64,000 nucleotides of DNA from A07HB70 sp964512675 (GCA_964512675.1 CAZEJR010000002.1:62001-126000), one strand, 5' to 3'; numbered from the stretch's first letter, positions 1-9,207 are shown. Program-made: numbers and translations. The notes: generated by a model from the sequence alone, not told the origin.

Positions 1-606
1 GTTCCAGAGGTAGTTGATCAGCTGGTCGGCGACCGGGAACACCGCCAGCGCGACGACGCCGCCGACGAGGAGGACCACGGCGAGGCGGTTGATCATCTCC
101 TCGATGTGCGCCGTGAGCGGCATCTCTACGTCCTCTTCGGGGGCGTCGACGGGGGCGTCGAACAGTCCGTCCGACCCCGGGACCGCGTCGTCCGCCGCGG
201 TCGCGGCGCGGGCGACGCCGCCGTCTGCCGTCTCTACCGTCTCGTCGTCGGTCACGGGGGGTGTCGGCTCCACCTCGGCCGGCGAGCGCCCGGCGTCGGC
301 GGGCGGGTCGCCGTCCTCGGTGTCTGTCACTCCGGCGACGACCGACGCCCCGTCGCCCTCCGGTCCGTCGGACGCGGCGTCGGCCCGCCAGTCTGTCGAG
401 TCGGCGAGGTCCGGGGCCGGAGACAGGTCGACGGCGTCCAGCGGGTCGCCCTCCTCGGGCGGCGCGTCGCCGGAGTCCGCCGGCGTGTGGTCGTCGCCCT
501 GCCCAGAGGCGTCTGCCGACCCGGCAGCCGCGACCGGCTCCGCGCCGTCGTCGGACCCGTCGGCTGTCTCGGAGTCCGAGTCGGACGTCTCGCGGTCGTC
601 GGCCAT
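1..606 (-). CDS. tatC1: Sec-independent translocase subunit TatC (single-domain type), truncated by window start
   Basis: Reading leftward from ATG at 604-606, the product has an acidic, low-complexity N-terminal extension of about 160 residues rich in D, E, S, A and P. It then enters a TatC N-terminus: a cytoplasmic segment with PLTAHIEEMINRL followed by the first hydrophobic helix. The window ends inside that region, so the other helices are not visible. TatC receives folded twin-arginine precursors, the main export route in haloarchaea. A TTTTA-type TATA box at about 631-636 lies 27 bp upstream, so a leaderless transcript is likely. It is divergent from the double TatC gene, the usual haloarchaeal pairing. 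The long acidic extension is typical of halophile TatC but variable. Confidence 0.85.
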   Translation of the reverse strand, partial: MADDRETSDSDSETADGSDDGAEPVAAAGSADASGQGDDHTPADSGDAPPEEGDPLDAVDLSPAPDLADSTDWRADAASDGPEGDGASVVAGVTDTEDGDPPADAGRSPAEVEPTPPVTDDETVETADGGVARAATAADDAVPGSDGLFDAPVDAPEEDVEMPLTAHIEEMINRLAVVLLVGGVVALAVFPVADQLINYLWN

Positions 607-700
607 TCGCTCACGCTTTCGGCCCGCCGGTAAAAGACCTTGTTCCATCGGGCGGCACCGTGGCGAAAGGGTTGAACCGCGCGAGAGCGTCGGGGGCCGT

Positions 701-2896
701 ATGGCGAGTGCTCTCGACGAGGACACACAGGCGTCGCTCGCCGCCGGCCGGGAGACCGCCGGGGCGATGCTGCGCGCCGCACAGAAGGACCTCCAGAAGG
801 TGTTCGTCGTCTTCCTCGTCGGGTTCATCGGGACGTTCTATCTCCTGCGGCTCTACGTCTGGGACTTCCTGAAGTCGGTGACGGAGGCGCAGATGGACGC
901 CGCCACCCAGCAGGGCTACGAGATAATCGCACAGACGCCGTTCGACGTCATCCTCCTCCAGGCGAAGATCGGAATGGCCACCGGGATCGTCCTCGCTCTG
1001 CCGCTCTTCGTCTACGTCAGCCGCGACGCGCTCCGGGAGCGAGGCGCGTGGCCGTCGTCGCCGGTGTCGCGGCCGCGAGTCGCCGGGATCGCCACGGTCT
1101 CGGGGGTGCTGTTCGTCGCCGGGCTGGCGTACGGCTACCTCGTGTTCTTCCCGTTCATGTTCGCCTTTCTCGCCGGCAACGCTATCTCTGTCGGGTTCCA
1201 GCCGACCTACTCCATCGTGCTCTGGGCGGAGTTCATGTTCCTGCTCACCCTCTCGTTCGGGTTCGCGGCCCAGCTCCCGCTCGGGGTGACGGCACTTGCG
1301 TACGCCGACGTCGTCCCCTACGAGACGTTCCGCGACAAGTGGCGACACGCCGTCGTCGGCATCGTCGCGTTCGGCGCGCTGTTCACCCCGCCGGACCCGT
1401 TCACGCAGATCATGTGGGCGACGCCGATGCTCGTGCTGTACGGCGTCTCGCTCTACTGCGCGAAGGTGGCCGTGACGGCAAAGCGGGGACGGGCGGCGTT
1501 CGACACTCGAGCGCTCGTCCGCGACTACTGGAACACGATCGCCGGCGCCGCGCTGGTCGGCTTTCTCGCGGTCTACGGCTTCTACACCCGCGGCGGCGTC
1601 GCCGCCGTGAACGGTCTACTCGGTGCCGTCGGCTCCGAGTACGTCCTCTATCCCCCGGGGACGACGCTCGGCCTCGCCCCCGCGACCGCCGCTTCCCTCT
1701 ACGGTGTCGGCGGTGCGCTCGTCGGCCTCGCCGTTGCTGCGGGCTACCACACCTACCGCGACCTCGCCGCGGCGGTCGGACCCCTGGAGCGTCCGGGCGA
1801 CCCCGCCGACGTCGACGTCGGCGAACTCGACGCCGACGGCGTCCAGGCCGCGCCGCCGGAGGCTTTCGCCGCGATGTCCGAGGACGAGGCGGTCGCACTC
1901 GCCGGCGCGGCGGTCGACGCGGGCGAGCGGGCGAAGGCACGGGCGGTTCTCGACCGGTTCGACGAGTCCCGGGCAGCCGACGAGGACGAGACCGCCGACG
2001 GCGCCGTCGCCGCCGTCGAGGACCGTACCCGCCGCGCCGCGGGGGCCTTTGCCGAGGAGTACGGCGACGAGGGCGACCGCGAGGAGTTCCACGGGCTCCT
2101 CGGAGACGCGTCCTTCGTCCTCGACTCGGTCACCTCGAAGTCGTTCCGCATCGTCGTCGCCTTCGCCGCCGTCCTGTCTGTGACGTTCGGCTGGCTCTAC
2201 ACCGGCGGCATCGGCGACGTGTTCGAGCGCTTCCAGCGGCGCCTGCCGGCGGAGGTGACGATCGAGTCGCTGAACGTCGTCGCGCTCCACCCGATGGAGG
2301 CGCTCATCTTCCAGGTGAAGTTCTCGATGCTCGTCGCCGTCGTCGCGATTCTGCCGATGCTCGCGTGGTACGCGTGGCCCGCGCTCCGCGAGAGGGCGGT
2401 GGTCAGGGGGCGGCGGCGCGTCATCTTCGGCTGGGTCGGGGCGCTCCTCGTCGGCCTGTTCGCCGGCTTCGCCGTCGGCTCCCTCTACGTCTCGCCGGCC
2501 ATAATCGGGTGGCTTGTCACCGACGCCGTCCGGGCGAACATGGTGATCGCCTACCGTATCAGCGACTTCTTCTGGCTGATCGTGCTCACTACCATCGGCA
2601 TCGGTGTCCTCCTCGACGTCCCGGTGCTGATGGTGCTTCTGAACACCGTCGGCGTGTCGTACCAGCGGATGCGGAACCGCTGGCGCGAGGTGACCGTCGG
2701 GCTGATGGCCGTCGCCGCGCTGTTCACCCCGGCGGACGTGCTGACGATGATCCTCGTGACGATCCCGCTGATGGCCGTCTACGGCGTCGGCCTCCTCGTC
2801 CTGTTCGCACTCACGCTCGGCGGCCGGCGCAACCTCTCGCCGCCGCGGGCCGAGTGGGGCGACGCGTCCGACGCCGAGGCCGGGACGGGTGGCTGA
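701..2896 (+). CDS. tatC2: Double-length twin-arginine translocase subunit TatC (two TatC domains)
   Basis: The 731-residue product is about three times the usual TatC length. It has two TatC-like units, residues about 25-260 and 480-700, joined by two extra helices and an acidic linker rich in E, D and A. Each unit starts with an amphipathic cytoplasmic segment and contains the typical E/P-containing helix hairpins (compare TPPDPFTQIM with TPADVLTMIL near the last helices). This matches the 14-helix TatCt of haloarchaea. It forms the membrane receptor for folded RR-signal precursors with the divergent TatC. I chose ATG at 701 because it directly precedes the amphipathic start; longer upstream reading is antisense to tatC1. 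Confidence 0.93.
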   Translation: MASALDEDTQASLAAGRETAGAMLRAAQKDLQKVFVVFLVGFIGTFYLLRLYVWDFLKSVTEAQMDAATQQGYEIIAQTPFDVILLQAKIGMATGIVLALPLFVYVSRDALRERGAWPSSPVSRPRVAGIATVSGVLFVAGLAYGYLVFFPFMFAFLAGNAISVGFQPTYSIVLWAEFMFLLTLSFGFAAQLPLGVTALAYADVVPYETFRDKWRHAVVGIVAFGALFTPPDPFTQIMWATPMLVLYGVSLYCAKVAVTAKRGRAAFDTRALVRDYWNTIAGAALVGFLAVYGFYTRGGVAAVNGLLGAVGSEYVLYPPGTTLGLAPATAASLYGVGGALVGLAVAAGYHTYRDLAAAVGPLERPGDPADVDVGELDADGVQAAPPEAFAAMSEDEAVALAGAAVDAGERAKARAVLDRFDESRAADEDETADGAVAAVEDRTRRAAGAFAEEYGDEGDREEFHGLLGDASFVLDSVTSKSFRIVVAFAAVLSVTFGWLYTGGIGDVFERFQRRLPAEVTIESLNVVALHPMEALIFQVKFSMLVAVVAILPMLAWYAWPALRERAVVRGRRRVIFGWVGALLVGLFAGFAVGSLYVSPAIIGWLVTDAVRANMVIAYRISDFFWLIVLTTIGIGVLLDVPVLMVLLNTVGVSYQRMRNRWREVTVGLMAVAALFTPADVLTMILVTIPLMAVYGVGLLVLFALTLGGRRNLSPPRAEWGDASDAEAGTGG

Positions 2897-3013
2897 GCCG
2901 GATCGGTGCGTACATATGAGCAGACTGCCTCCGTCTGACGTGACGCGGCACAGGGGCAGAGCGACGGCAGACACAACTGTGCGCGGGCCAGCCGACCCGT
3001 CGGAGCACCGACC

Positions 3014-3712
3014 GTGAGCGAGGACGTCGGTCGGGTGACGCTCGCGGCGCTGTTCGTCACCGCGCTCGTCGTCGCACAGCTGACGGCGGCGAAGCTCGTC
3101 TCCCTGCCGCTCCCGGCGACGCTTCCCGTCGTCGGCGACGCGCTCGTCGTCCCCGGCGCGGCGTTCGCGTACGCGCTCACCTTCTTCGCCTCGGACTGCT
3201 ACGCCGAACTGTACGGGACAGCCGCCGCGCGGGTCGTCGTGAACGTCGGCTTCGTGATGAACCTCGTTCTCCTCGCGCTCGTCTGGGCGACGATTCTCGC
3301 CCCCGTCGCGCCGACCGCCGCGGTCGGGGCCGCGGAGTTCCGCACCGTCCTCGGCGCGGGCACGAACGTCGTCGCCGGGAGTCTCCTCGCGTACGTCCTC
3401 AGCCAGAACTGGGACGTGCTCGTCTTGCACCGCCTGCGGACGCTGACCGGCGGGGACCACCTGTGGCTACGCAACCTCGCGTCGACCGGGACGAGCCAGG
3501 CCCTCGACACGGTCGTCTTCGTCGGCGTCGCCTTCGGCGTCGCGCCCGCGCTCCTCGGCGTCGGCGCGGCGCTCTCGCCGGACGTCCTCGTCCAGCTGGC
3601 CGTCGGCCAGTACCTCCTGAAGCTCGGGATCGCCGTCCTCGACACGCCGTTCGTCTACGGGGCGGTTCGGCTCCTGCGGGACTACGGGACCGCGACGTAC
3701 GCGCCGGCGTAG
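3014..3712 (+). CDS. Queuosine-precursor transporter (VUT/YhhQ family)
   Basis: A 232-residue integral membrane protein with about six helices. The features of the YhhQ family are present: an AKL segment in the first helix, an FASDCYAELYG loop after the second, and QNWDVLVLHRLR followed by RNLASTGTSQALDT. Bacterial YhhQ imports 7-deazaguanine precursors (preQ0/preQ1); in archaea the same precursors feed archaeosine in tRNA, so import of preQ0 is the likely role (inference). The start is GTG at 3014. The upstream 117 bp has an ACATATG element near 2915 but no clear riboswitch. The gene converges on rlmE, 37 bp away. Confidence 0.85.
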   Translation: MSEDVGRVTLAALFVTALVVAQLTAAKLVSLPLPATLPVVGDALVVPGAAFAYALTFFASDCYAELYGTAAARVVVNVGFVMNLVLLALVWATILAPVAPTAAVGAAEFRTVLGAGTNVVAGSLLAYVLSQNWDVLVLHRLRTLTGGDHLWLRNLASTGTSQALDTVVFVGVAFGVAPALLGVGAALSPDVLVQLAVGQYLLKLGIAVLDTPFVYGAVRLLRDYGTATYAPA

Positions 3713-3749
3713 GCAGCCGCGACGTGCCGGCTGCAGAGTCGGCGGGCCG

Positions 3750-4538
3750 CTACTCCTCGGTCCCGTCGACCCGTCTCGTGAACGCGTAGTTCGGCTTCAC
3801 GTCTGTCACCCGTGCCCGGACCGTCTCGCCCGCCGCGGCGTCGACGAAGACGGTGTAGCCGTCGACGCGGGCGATCCCGTCGCCCTCGGCGCCGGTGTCG
3901 ACCACGTCGAACGCCCGGACCTCGCCCTCCTCGACCGGGGCGGTCACCCGGCCCTTGCCGACGAGGTACAGTTCCGACGACGACTCCCGCGAGGCGTCCG
4001 GGCGTACGTCCCGGACGTACTCGAACTCGGCGTCGACGTCGTCGCGCAGGCGGTCGAGGTCCGGGCCGTCGAAGACCTTCGCGACGAAGTCGCCGCCCGG
4101 CCGGAGACAGGCGAGGGCAACGTCGAGCGCGACGCCGGCGAGGTGGACCGAGCGCGCGTGGTCGACGGTGTACTCGCCGGTCATGTTCGGCGCGACGTCG
4201 CTCACCACGGCGTCGGCGCCGTCGCCGACCGCGTCGAGCAGGCGGTCGCGGGTCGTCTCGTCGGTGACGTCGCCCCGGACCGTCTCGACGTGCGCGCGGT
4301 CGTCCGTCTTCTCGACGTCGTCGACCCGCTGCCGGTCGACGCCGACCACCCGCCCCCGGGGCCCCACCCGCTCTGCGGCGACCTGGAGCCACCCGCCCGG
4401 CGCGGCGCCGACGTCGACGACGGCCCCGCCTCGCGGGAGGACGTCTGCGGTGTCGTCTAGCTGCCGGAGCTTGTACGCCGAGCGGCTGCGGTAGCCCTCC
4501 TGCTTGGCGCGGTTGTAGTAGCTGTCTCTACCCGACAT
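3750..4538 (-). CDS. rlmE: 23S rRNA (uridine-2'-O-)-methyltransferase RlmE with TRAM domain
   Basis: A 262-residue FtsJ/RrmJ-type Rossmann methyltransferase. The N-terminus carries the family pattern RDSYYNRAKQEGYRSRSAYKL. The SAM site is VVDVGAAPGGWLQVA and the catalytic region includes VSDVAPNMTG and KVFDG. The last ~60 residues form a TRAM RNA-binding domain (EEGEVRAFDVVDTGAEGDG). Archaeal RlmE commonly carries this fusion. It 2'-O-methylates a uridine in the A-loop of 23S rRNA. I chose ATG at 4536-4538 because it lies right before the conserved N-terminus; the longer frame upstream has no homologous character. Confidence 0.93.
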   Translation of the reverse strand: MSGRDSYYNRAKQEGYRSRSAYKLRQLDDTADVLPRGGAVVDVGAAPGGWLQVAAERVGPRGRVVGVDRQRVDDVEKTDDRAHVETVRGDVTDETTRDRLLDAVGDGADAVVSDVAPNMTGEYTVDHARSVHLAGVALDVALACLRPGGDFVAKVFDGPDLDRLRDDVDAEFEYVRDVRPDASRESSSELYLVGKGRVTAPVEEGEVRAFDVVDTGAEGDGIARVDGYTVFVDAAAGETVRARVTDVKPNYAFTRRVDGTEE

Positions 4539-4727
4539 GCCCACCAGTACGGCTACAGGTCGTTTCAGGATGTCGAACGACGACGGGCTCGAGACACGGC
4601 GAACTACGGGCTGTTCGTGGCTGCTACGGCGTGTCGAAGGCGCAGGGAGCACGTGCGCGTCACCGGGGACGGACACGAAACAGAGCAGACCCCGGTTCGG
4701 AGGCTACGCCGTGTGTCGGATAGCCTC

Positions 4728-4779
4728 GGAGCGCTCTCGCAGTCGCCCGTGCTGGAGAGCGCTCTGTAGCCACATATAT
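4728..4779 (+). promoter_or_regulatory. Promoter region of the comB-family gene with two near-identical palindromes
   Basis: GGAGCGCTCT (4728-4737) and AGAGCGCTCT (4756-4765) are near-identical palindromic decamers spaced 28 bp apart. They end just before a TATA-like ACATATAT at 4772-4779. Their position directly upstream of the TATA box suits a regulator site. The predicted start of transcription is near 4800, leaving a short leader before ATG 4824. Confidence 0.45.
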
Positions 4780-4823
4780 CCGTCTTAGCCACAGTCAATC
4801 CTCCTCCGTATCGCGGTTCGCGT

Positions 4824-5564
4824 ATGCGGCCACCTGCCGACGGGGCGAGCGAGTCGCTCCCGATCGAGCGGATGATCCCTGCCCGTGCACAGATTCCCGA
4901 GGACCCGGATCCCGGCAGCTACGTCGTCGTCGACGTCACGCAGTTCTCGACGACGGTAGCCGAGCTATTCGCCAACGGCGCTGAGTGTGTGTACATCACG
5001 GAGGAGCGCGGCAACGAGCCGGCGTTCAAGGAGGCGAATCCGCGGGCGAAGATCGGCGGAGACTCCGGGCCCAACTGTCGGGGAGAGGAGGGGTACGACT
5101 TCTTCAACTCGCCGAGCTGCGTCCAGAACGTCGACGTGGCGGATCGACCGACAGCGATGACGTCCACAAACGGCGGTAACGCCGTCACCGACCTCCGACT
5201 GGCAGGGGGCGACGCCGTCGAGGTCTACGTCGGTGGACTGACCAACGGCGTCGCGCTGGCCGAACATCTCCGCGAGCAGGACGCGAAGACGTACTTCGTC
5301 GCTGCCGGCTCCGGCGGAAAACCCTCGCCGGAGGACGTCGCCGGCGCGCTGTTCATCGCCCGCCATCTGCTCGGAGACCCCCCGACCGAGCGCGAACTGG
5401 CGGTGTACCGCGAGATGGTCGCGTTCTCGAAGGGCCCGAAGTACGAACGCAAGCCGAAGATAAAACGCACCGACCTCTACGAGTACGCACTCCAGGTCGA
5501 CAGCCGCGATATCGTGCCGAAACTCGACGGACAGACGCTGTACGACGTCGCCGGTGACGCGTGA
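4824..5564 (+). CDS. 2-phosphosulfolactate phosphatase family protein (ComB-like)
   Basis: The 246-residue product follows the ComB fold motifs in order: a VVVDVTQFSTTVAELFANGA strand-helix at about 32-51, an FFNSPS loop near 93, TSTNGGNAVTDL near 113, and AAGSGGKPSPEDVAGALF near 157. Characterised ComB dephosphorylates 2-phospho-3-sulfolactate in methanogen coenzyme M synthesis. Haloarchaea are not known to make coenzyme M, so the real substrate here is uncertain. Its neighbours are a convergent ECF importer and a decayed PHP-type reading frame starting in its stop codon. A second in-frame ATG at 4872 could be the true start. Family assignment is confident; function is inference. Confidence 0.75.
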   Translation: MRPPADGASESLPIERMIPARAQIPEDPDPGSYVVVDVTQFSTTVAELFANGAECVYITEERGNEPAFKEANPRAKIGGDSGPNCRGEEGYDFFNSPSCVQNVDVADRPTAMTSTNGGNAVTDLRLAGGDAVEVYVGGLTNGVALAEHLREQDAKTYFVAAGSGGKPSPEDVAGALFIARHLLGDPPTERELAVYREMVAFSKGPKYERKPKIKRTDLYEYALQVDSRDIVPKLDGQTLYDVAGDA

Positions 5565-5680
5565 CGGAGACGGACGTCCGCGCGCACACGACCCTCTCCG
5601 ATCGGGCCGACCGACTGTCGGTGGTCGAGGCAGCCGAGGACGCCGGGCTCGACTGGCCGGGCCTGACCGACCAGACCCAG
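5561..5680 (+). pseudogene. Remnant of a PHP-type phosphoesterase N-terminus coupled to comB
   Basis: A GTG at 5561 overlaps the comB stop (GTGA), the coupling used by true operons here. The translated start reads DVRAHTTLSD and then LSVVEAAEDAGL, with WPGLTDQ after it. This matches the PHP pattern (D-L-H-x-H, TxxSDG, EAAxxAGL, TDH), but the first metal His and the His of TDH are replaced. Similarity is then lost, and a further stretch (AVELVETDCTLAQRSKTVG) appears in another frame. I read it as a truncated, frameshifted former operon partner. The segment is short, so chance resemblance is possible. Confidence 0.4.
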
Positions 5681-5775
5681 TCGCCGAGCGGACAGCCGTG
5701 GAACTGGTCGAGACCGACTGTACACTCGCGCAGCGGTCGAAGACCGTCGGACACGAAGACGGAACTCGGGCGTGT

Positions 5776-6615
5776 TCAGAGAAACACCGCGACCACGAGG
5801 ACGAACAGCAGCGACACCAGCATGAACGTCACGTCTCGGGGGAGCAGTTGGAGATCGCCCAGCCGGAGCTCTCGACTGTCCTCGTTGCCGAGCGAGTGCG
5901 AGAAGCCTCTCGTCTCCATCGCCTCGACGGTGACCCGGGAGCGTTTGGCGACGTTGAACGCCATCGGGTAGAACGCCTTGATCGAGAGTTTCAGCAGATA
6001 GAGGTAGTAGCGCCACCGTAGCAGGCCGCGGTTCTCCGGGGCCCTGTTTCGGAGTCGCAGGGAGTTGACCAGGTCGTGGTACTCCTCGAGTAAGACCGGC
6101 ATCATCCTGTAGCCGTAGGCGACCGCGAAGGTAAACGGCCGCGGGACGCCGAGACTCAGCATTCCCTTGGCGAGTTTCTTCGGACTCATCGCGGAAAATG
6201 CCGCTAAGCTCACGACGGAGATGACGGTGAGTTTCATCGTAAACGGCAGCAGCGCGACGCTGTTGTCGACGACCGCCCCCCGGAGACCGCCAGTCCCCCC
6301 TTGCCACCAGTAGACGGCGGAACTGAGGACGACGATGAATCCGATGTTCGACACGCTCCCCCATATCAGAAGCGCGAGCAGATAGAGACTGGTCTGTGAC
6401 AGGTACGCCAGCAGTAACGACGCCACGAGCATCGCAAACAGCGGCTCGGGCTCGTAGAAGAACCACGGGACGACGACGAATATCGCCGACCAGAGGATCA
6501 CGACACGCGGATCGAACGTGTTCAACAGCGCGTCGTCGTTGTCGTAGGCGGTCCGCATCAGGTCGAGCTTGATGTCGGTGATGGTGATGTTCCGGAGTGC
6601 GTCGAGATACCCCAC
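5776..6615 (-). CDS. ecfT: ECF transporter transmembrane subunit EcfT
   Basis: A 279-residue membrane protein with about five to six helices in the first 220 residues. A cytoplasmic coupling region follows, containing LRLRNRAPENRG and the EcfT signature AMETRGFS, then a last hydrophobic helix. These short Arg-centred motifs touch the two ATPase grooves in ECF importers. The start is GTG at 6613-6615; it shares bases with the stop of the ATPase gene (TAGTG), so translation is coupled. It is the last gene of the S component - ATPase - EcfT operon and converges on the ComB-like gene with 211 bp between them. Confidence 0.88.
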   Translation of the reverse strand: MGYLDALRNITITDIKLDLMRTAYDNDDALLNTFDPRVVILWSAIFVVVPWFFYEPEPLFAMLVASLLLAYLSQTSLYLLALLIWGSVSNIGFIVVLSSAVYWWQGGTGGLRGAVVDNSVALLPFTMKLTVISVVSLAAFSAMSPKKLAKGMLSLGVPRPFTFAVAYGYRMMPVLLEEYHDLVNSLRLRNRAPENRGLLRWRYYLYLLKLSIKAFYPMAFNVAKRSRVTVEAMETRGFSHSLGNEDSRELRLGDLQLLPRDVTFMLVSLLFVLVVAVFL

Positions 6616-8324
6616 TACTTGCCTCCCTGTGTGTTCAGGTGGTCGACGATCTGTGACGTCGTGAGCGAAGGCGGGTCGACCCCGAGCCGGCTGCTGAGTT
6701 CGACGACCTGCGGCGGTCGGAGGTGGGCCTGCGCCAACAGGTCGGGCTGTTCGAACACCGACCGGGGCGTCTCGTCGGCGAGAATACCGTCGGGGCCGAG
6801 AACGACCACTCGGTCGGCCCACTCTGCCACCAGTTGGAGATCGTGTGTGGCGACGACGACCGTCTCTGTTCGGGTGACCGACCGCGAGAGCATCCCCGTC
6901 ACCTCGCGACGACTCTGGAGGTCGAGACTCCCGGTCGGTTCGTCGAGCAAGACGACGGTTGGATCGGTCGCCAGGCCGATAGCCAGCGACGCCCGCCGCT
7001 GCTGGCCGACGCTCAGGAGACGACCGTCCCTGTCGGCGATATCGTCCATATTGAGAAAGTCGATCACCTCGGCGACCCGTCTGTCGGCGTCGGGGTCGTC
7101 ACGGTTCTCCAAGTAGTACGCGACGTCTTCGCGAACGGTCTCCTCGACGAACATCTCCTCGGGGGTCTGGTGGATGTACACCGTCTCCTCTGCGAGCTCC
7201 TCGGGGAGTGTCTCGCTCGTGTCGTTGCCGAGAACGGTGACGGTTCCGTCGTCCGGCGATTCGAGGCCAGTCAGCAGCCGGAGAAGCGTGGACTTCCCGG
7301 CTCCGTTGGCGCCGACGAGCGCGACCCTGTCGCCGGAGTACAGCTCGACACTACACGAGTCGAGGACCGTCGTTCGACCCTCGCGGAGCGTCGGGTAGCC
7401 GTGTGTCACGTCGTCGACGCTGATCAGACACTCACCGAAGCCGTGCCCGTCCACCTTCACCGGTCGCCGCTCTCCGGAAGCAGCCGCGGGGAAGGCGTCG
7501 ACGGCCTGCTCGACTGTCACCGGGTACCGACCGTCCGGCAGGGTGCCGTCTCCCTCCGGAAGCTGCCGGGCGATCTGTGTGACCTGTGGCGGGTGGATAT
7601 CCGCGTCGACCAGCGCTTCGACCCGGTTCAGTCCGGCGTCGACCGGCTCGGTCCAGGCAACGTCGCCGTCGGCGACCATGACGAGTCGGTCGCAGTAGTC
7701 GCCGATGAACTCCGTGTGGTGTTCGATCACGATGACACCAACGTCGGTGTCCTGCTGGAGTTCCCGGAGCTGTTCGTAGGTCTCCCGGGCGTTGTGTGGG
7801 TCGAGTTGGGCCGCCGGCTCGTCGACGACGACGAACTCCGGGTCCATCGCCAGCACGCCGGCCAACGCGACGAGGTGTTGCTGGCCGCCGCTGAGCTCCC
7901 AGATGAACCGGTCGGCGGCGTCGCCGAGACCGACTGCCTCGAGTGCGTCCGTCGCACGGGCCTCGTAGTCCTCGAGCCCGTGGTTTTTCGCCGCGAACTC
8001 GACGTCGTCACGGACAATCGGCTGGACGAGTTGGTTCTCGAAGTCCTGAAACACGTAGCCAACCGTCCGGGAGAGCGTCGAGACGTCGCTCTCGGTCGTC
8101 ACGGTGTCGCCGACGCTGACCGTTCCCTCGAACGTCCCGTCGAAAAAGTGTGGAATGAGTCCGTTGAACGCCTTGCACAGCGTCGTCTTGCCGCTCCCGT
8201 TGCCGCCAACGATCGCGGTGAACTCCCCGGAACCGAGTTCGACGTTCGCGGTTCGCAACACTGGTTCGTCGCTCCCCGGATACCGGAACGTCAGGTCGTC
8301 GACAGTGATCGTAGTTGGACTCAT
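6615..8324 (-). CDS. Fused energy-coupling factor ATPase EcfA-EcfA' (two ABC domains)
   Basis: The 569-residue protein holds two complete ABC ATPase domains. The first has Walker A GGNGSGKTT at 40-48, signature LSGGQQ and Walker B VVVDEPAAQLD. The second (from about residue 290) has GANGAGKST, an altered signature LSVGQQRR, and LLDEPTGSLD. ECF importers need two ATPases; here they are one chain, as in several archaea and actinobacteria. The asymmetric second signature suggests one of the two ATP sites may be weak. The start is ATG at 8322-8324, 28 bp after the S-component gene; the longer frame upstream lacks ABC character. Substrate is not shown by the ATPase. Confidence 0.9.
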   Translation of the reverse strand: MSPTTITVDDLTFRYPGSDEPVLRTANVELGSGEFTAIVGGNGSGKTTLCKAFNGLIPHFFDGTFEGTVSVGDTVTTESDVSTLSRTVGYVFQDFENQLVQPIVRDDVEFAAKNHGLEDYEARATDALEAVGLGDAADRFIWELSGGQQHLVALAGVLAMDPEFVVVDEPAAQLDPHNARETYEQLRELQQDTDVGVIVIEHHTEFIGDYCDRLVMVADGDVAWTEPVDAGLNRVEALVDADIHPPQVTQIARQLPEGDGTLPDGRYPVTVEQAVDAFPAAASGERRPVKVDGHGFGECLISVDDVTHGYPTLREGRTTVLDSCSVELYSGDRVALVGANGAGKSTLLRLLTGLESPDDGTVTVLGNDTSETLPEELAEETVYIHQTPEEMFVEETVREDVAYYLENRDDPDADRRVAEVIDFLNMDDIADRDGRLLSVGQQRRASLAIGLATDPTVVLLDEPTGSLDLQSRREVTGMLSRSVTRTETVVVATHDLQLVAEWADRVVVLGPDGILADETPRSVFEQPDLLAQAHLRPPQVVELSSRLGVDPPSLTTSQIVDHLNTQGGK

Positions 8325-8352
8325 TGAACTGGAGTGGAGGACGACGGCGTGA

Positions 8353-9207
8353 TTACGCGGGGTTCTGCTGGCGGTAGTACACGACGGCGTAGGCGACGAT
8401 TGCCGCGGCGACAATCGGCACTGCGAGGAATATCTGGCCGTACGACTCGACGAACTTCGGCTCGAAGATGAGGAACGCACCGCTGGTCTCGCTGAACGCC
8501 TCGAAGACGAACGCGATCGGGGTCAGAACGACCCACGCGACGAGCGCCTTGAGCGTGTCACGGTTGAACCGCTTGCCGCTCGGGTGACCCTCGACCGGCT
8601 CCATTCCGAGCAGCGGCTCGATCTTGCCACGCATCCGTGGATAGAAGTACACCATCGGAAGCGCACCGAAGACGATTCCGGCGATTATGATCTGCGTGGT
8701 CGCGCCCGCGGTCTCGACGACCCAGATCGTCTCCGGGAGCCACTCGATCGCCTCGAGCGATTCGACCCCGACGTAGAACTTCCCGACGTCGATGAACTGT
8801 GCGGCGAGCTCCTCCAGCCCCTTGGCGACCACTGCCAGCACCGCGAGCCACTTCAGGTCCTCCGGATCAGTGATCATCGTGGTCGCGATGTACAGCGAGA
8901 TGGTGATCATGAGGAGGCTCTCGACGGCCCCGAACGCGCTGAAGTCTCCGATCAGGATCTCACCGAAGACGATTCCACCGACCGGGACGGCTAGGCAGGC
9001 CCAGAACGACCGGAAGAGGAAGACGAGCGTATAGGAGATGAACAGGAACGGCCCGAGTTCAAGTTCCAGCCCCCCGAGCGAAAACGACGGGAGCAACTCC
9101 GCGAACATCATCTGCAGTCCGTGAAGGGACATGATGAGGATGAACACCATCATGTCCTGATTGTCGAAGCTGAACAGGGACTCGCTCTGTTGGTCTGTCG
9201 CCGACAT
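8353..9207 (-). CDS. Membrane protein, putative substrate-binding (S) component of the ECF transporter
   Basis: A 284-residue hydrophobic protein with about six to seven helices and an acidic N-terminus, first gene of an operon that continues with EcfAA' and EcfT. Position and topology suggest the S component that binds the substrate. I do not recognise the vitamin- or metal-specific S families (BioY, ThiT, RibU, CbiM, QueT), and the chain is longer than the usual ~180-200 residues. A non-membrane loop of about 30 residues (KIEPLLGMEPVEGHPSG) precedes the last two or three helices. The ATG at 9205-9207 lies 26 bp from a TATA box, so the mRNA is probably leaderless. Substrate unknown; the nearby ComB-like phosphatase hints at a phosphorylated or sulfonated organic acid (speculative). 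Confidence 0.6.
   Translation of the reverse strand: MSATDQQSESLFSFDNQDMMVFILIMSLHGLQMMFAELLPSFSLGGLELELGPFLFISYTLVFLFRSFWACLAVPVGGIVFGEILIGDFSAFGAVESLLMITISLYIATTMITDPEDLKWLAVLAVVAKGLEELAAQFIDVGKFYVGVESLEAIEWLPETIWVVETAGATTQIIIAGIVFGALPMVYFYPRMRGKIEPLLGMEPVEGHPSGKRFNRDTLKALVAWVVLTPIAFVFEAFSETSGAFLIFEPKFVESYGQIFLAVPIVAAAIVAYAVVYYRQQNPA

Noticed and set aside
2897..3013. Riboswitch upstream of the queuosine-precursor transporter
   Set aside because: I could not fold a preQ1-like pseudoknot or see its conserved bases, and such riboswitches are not known in haloarchaea.
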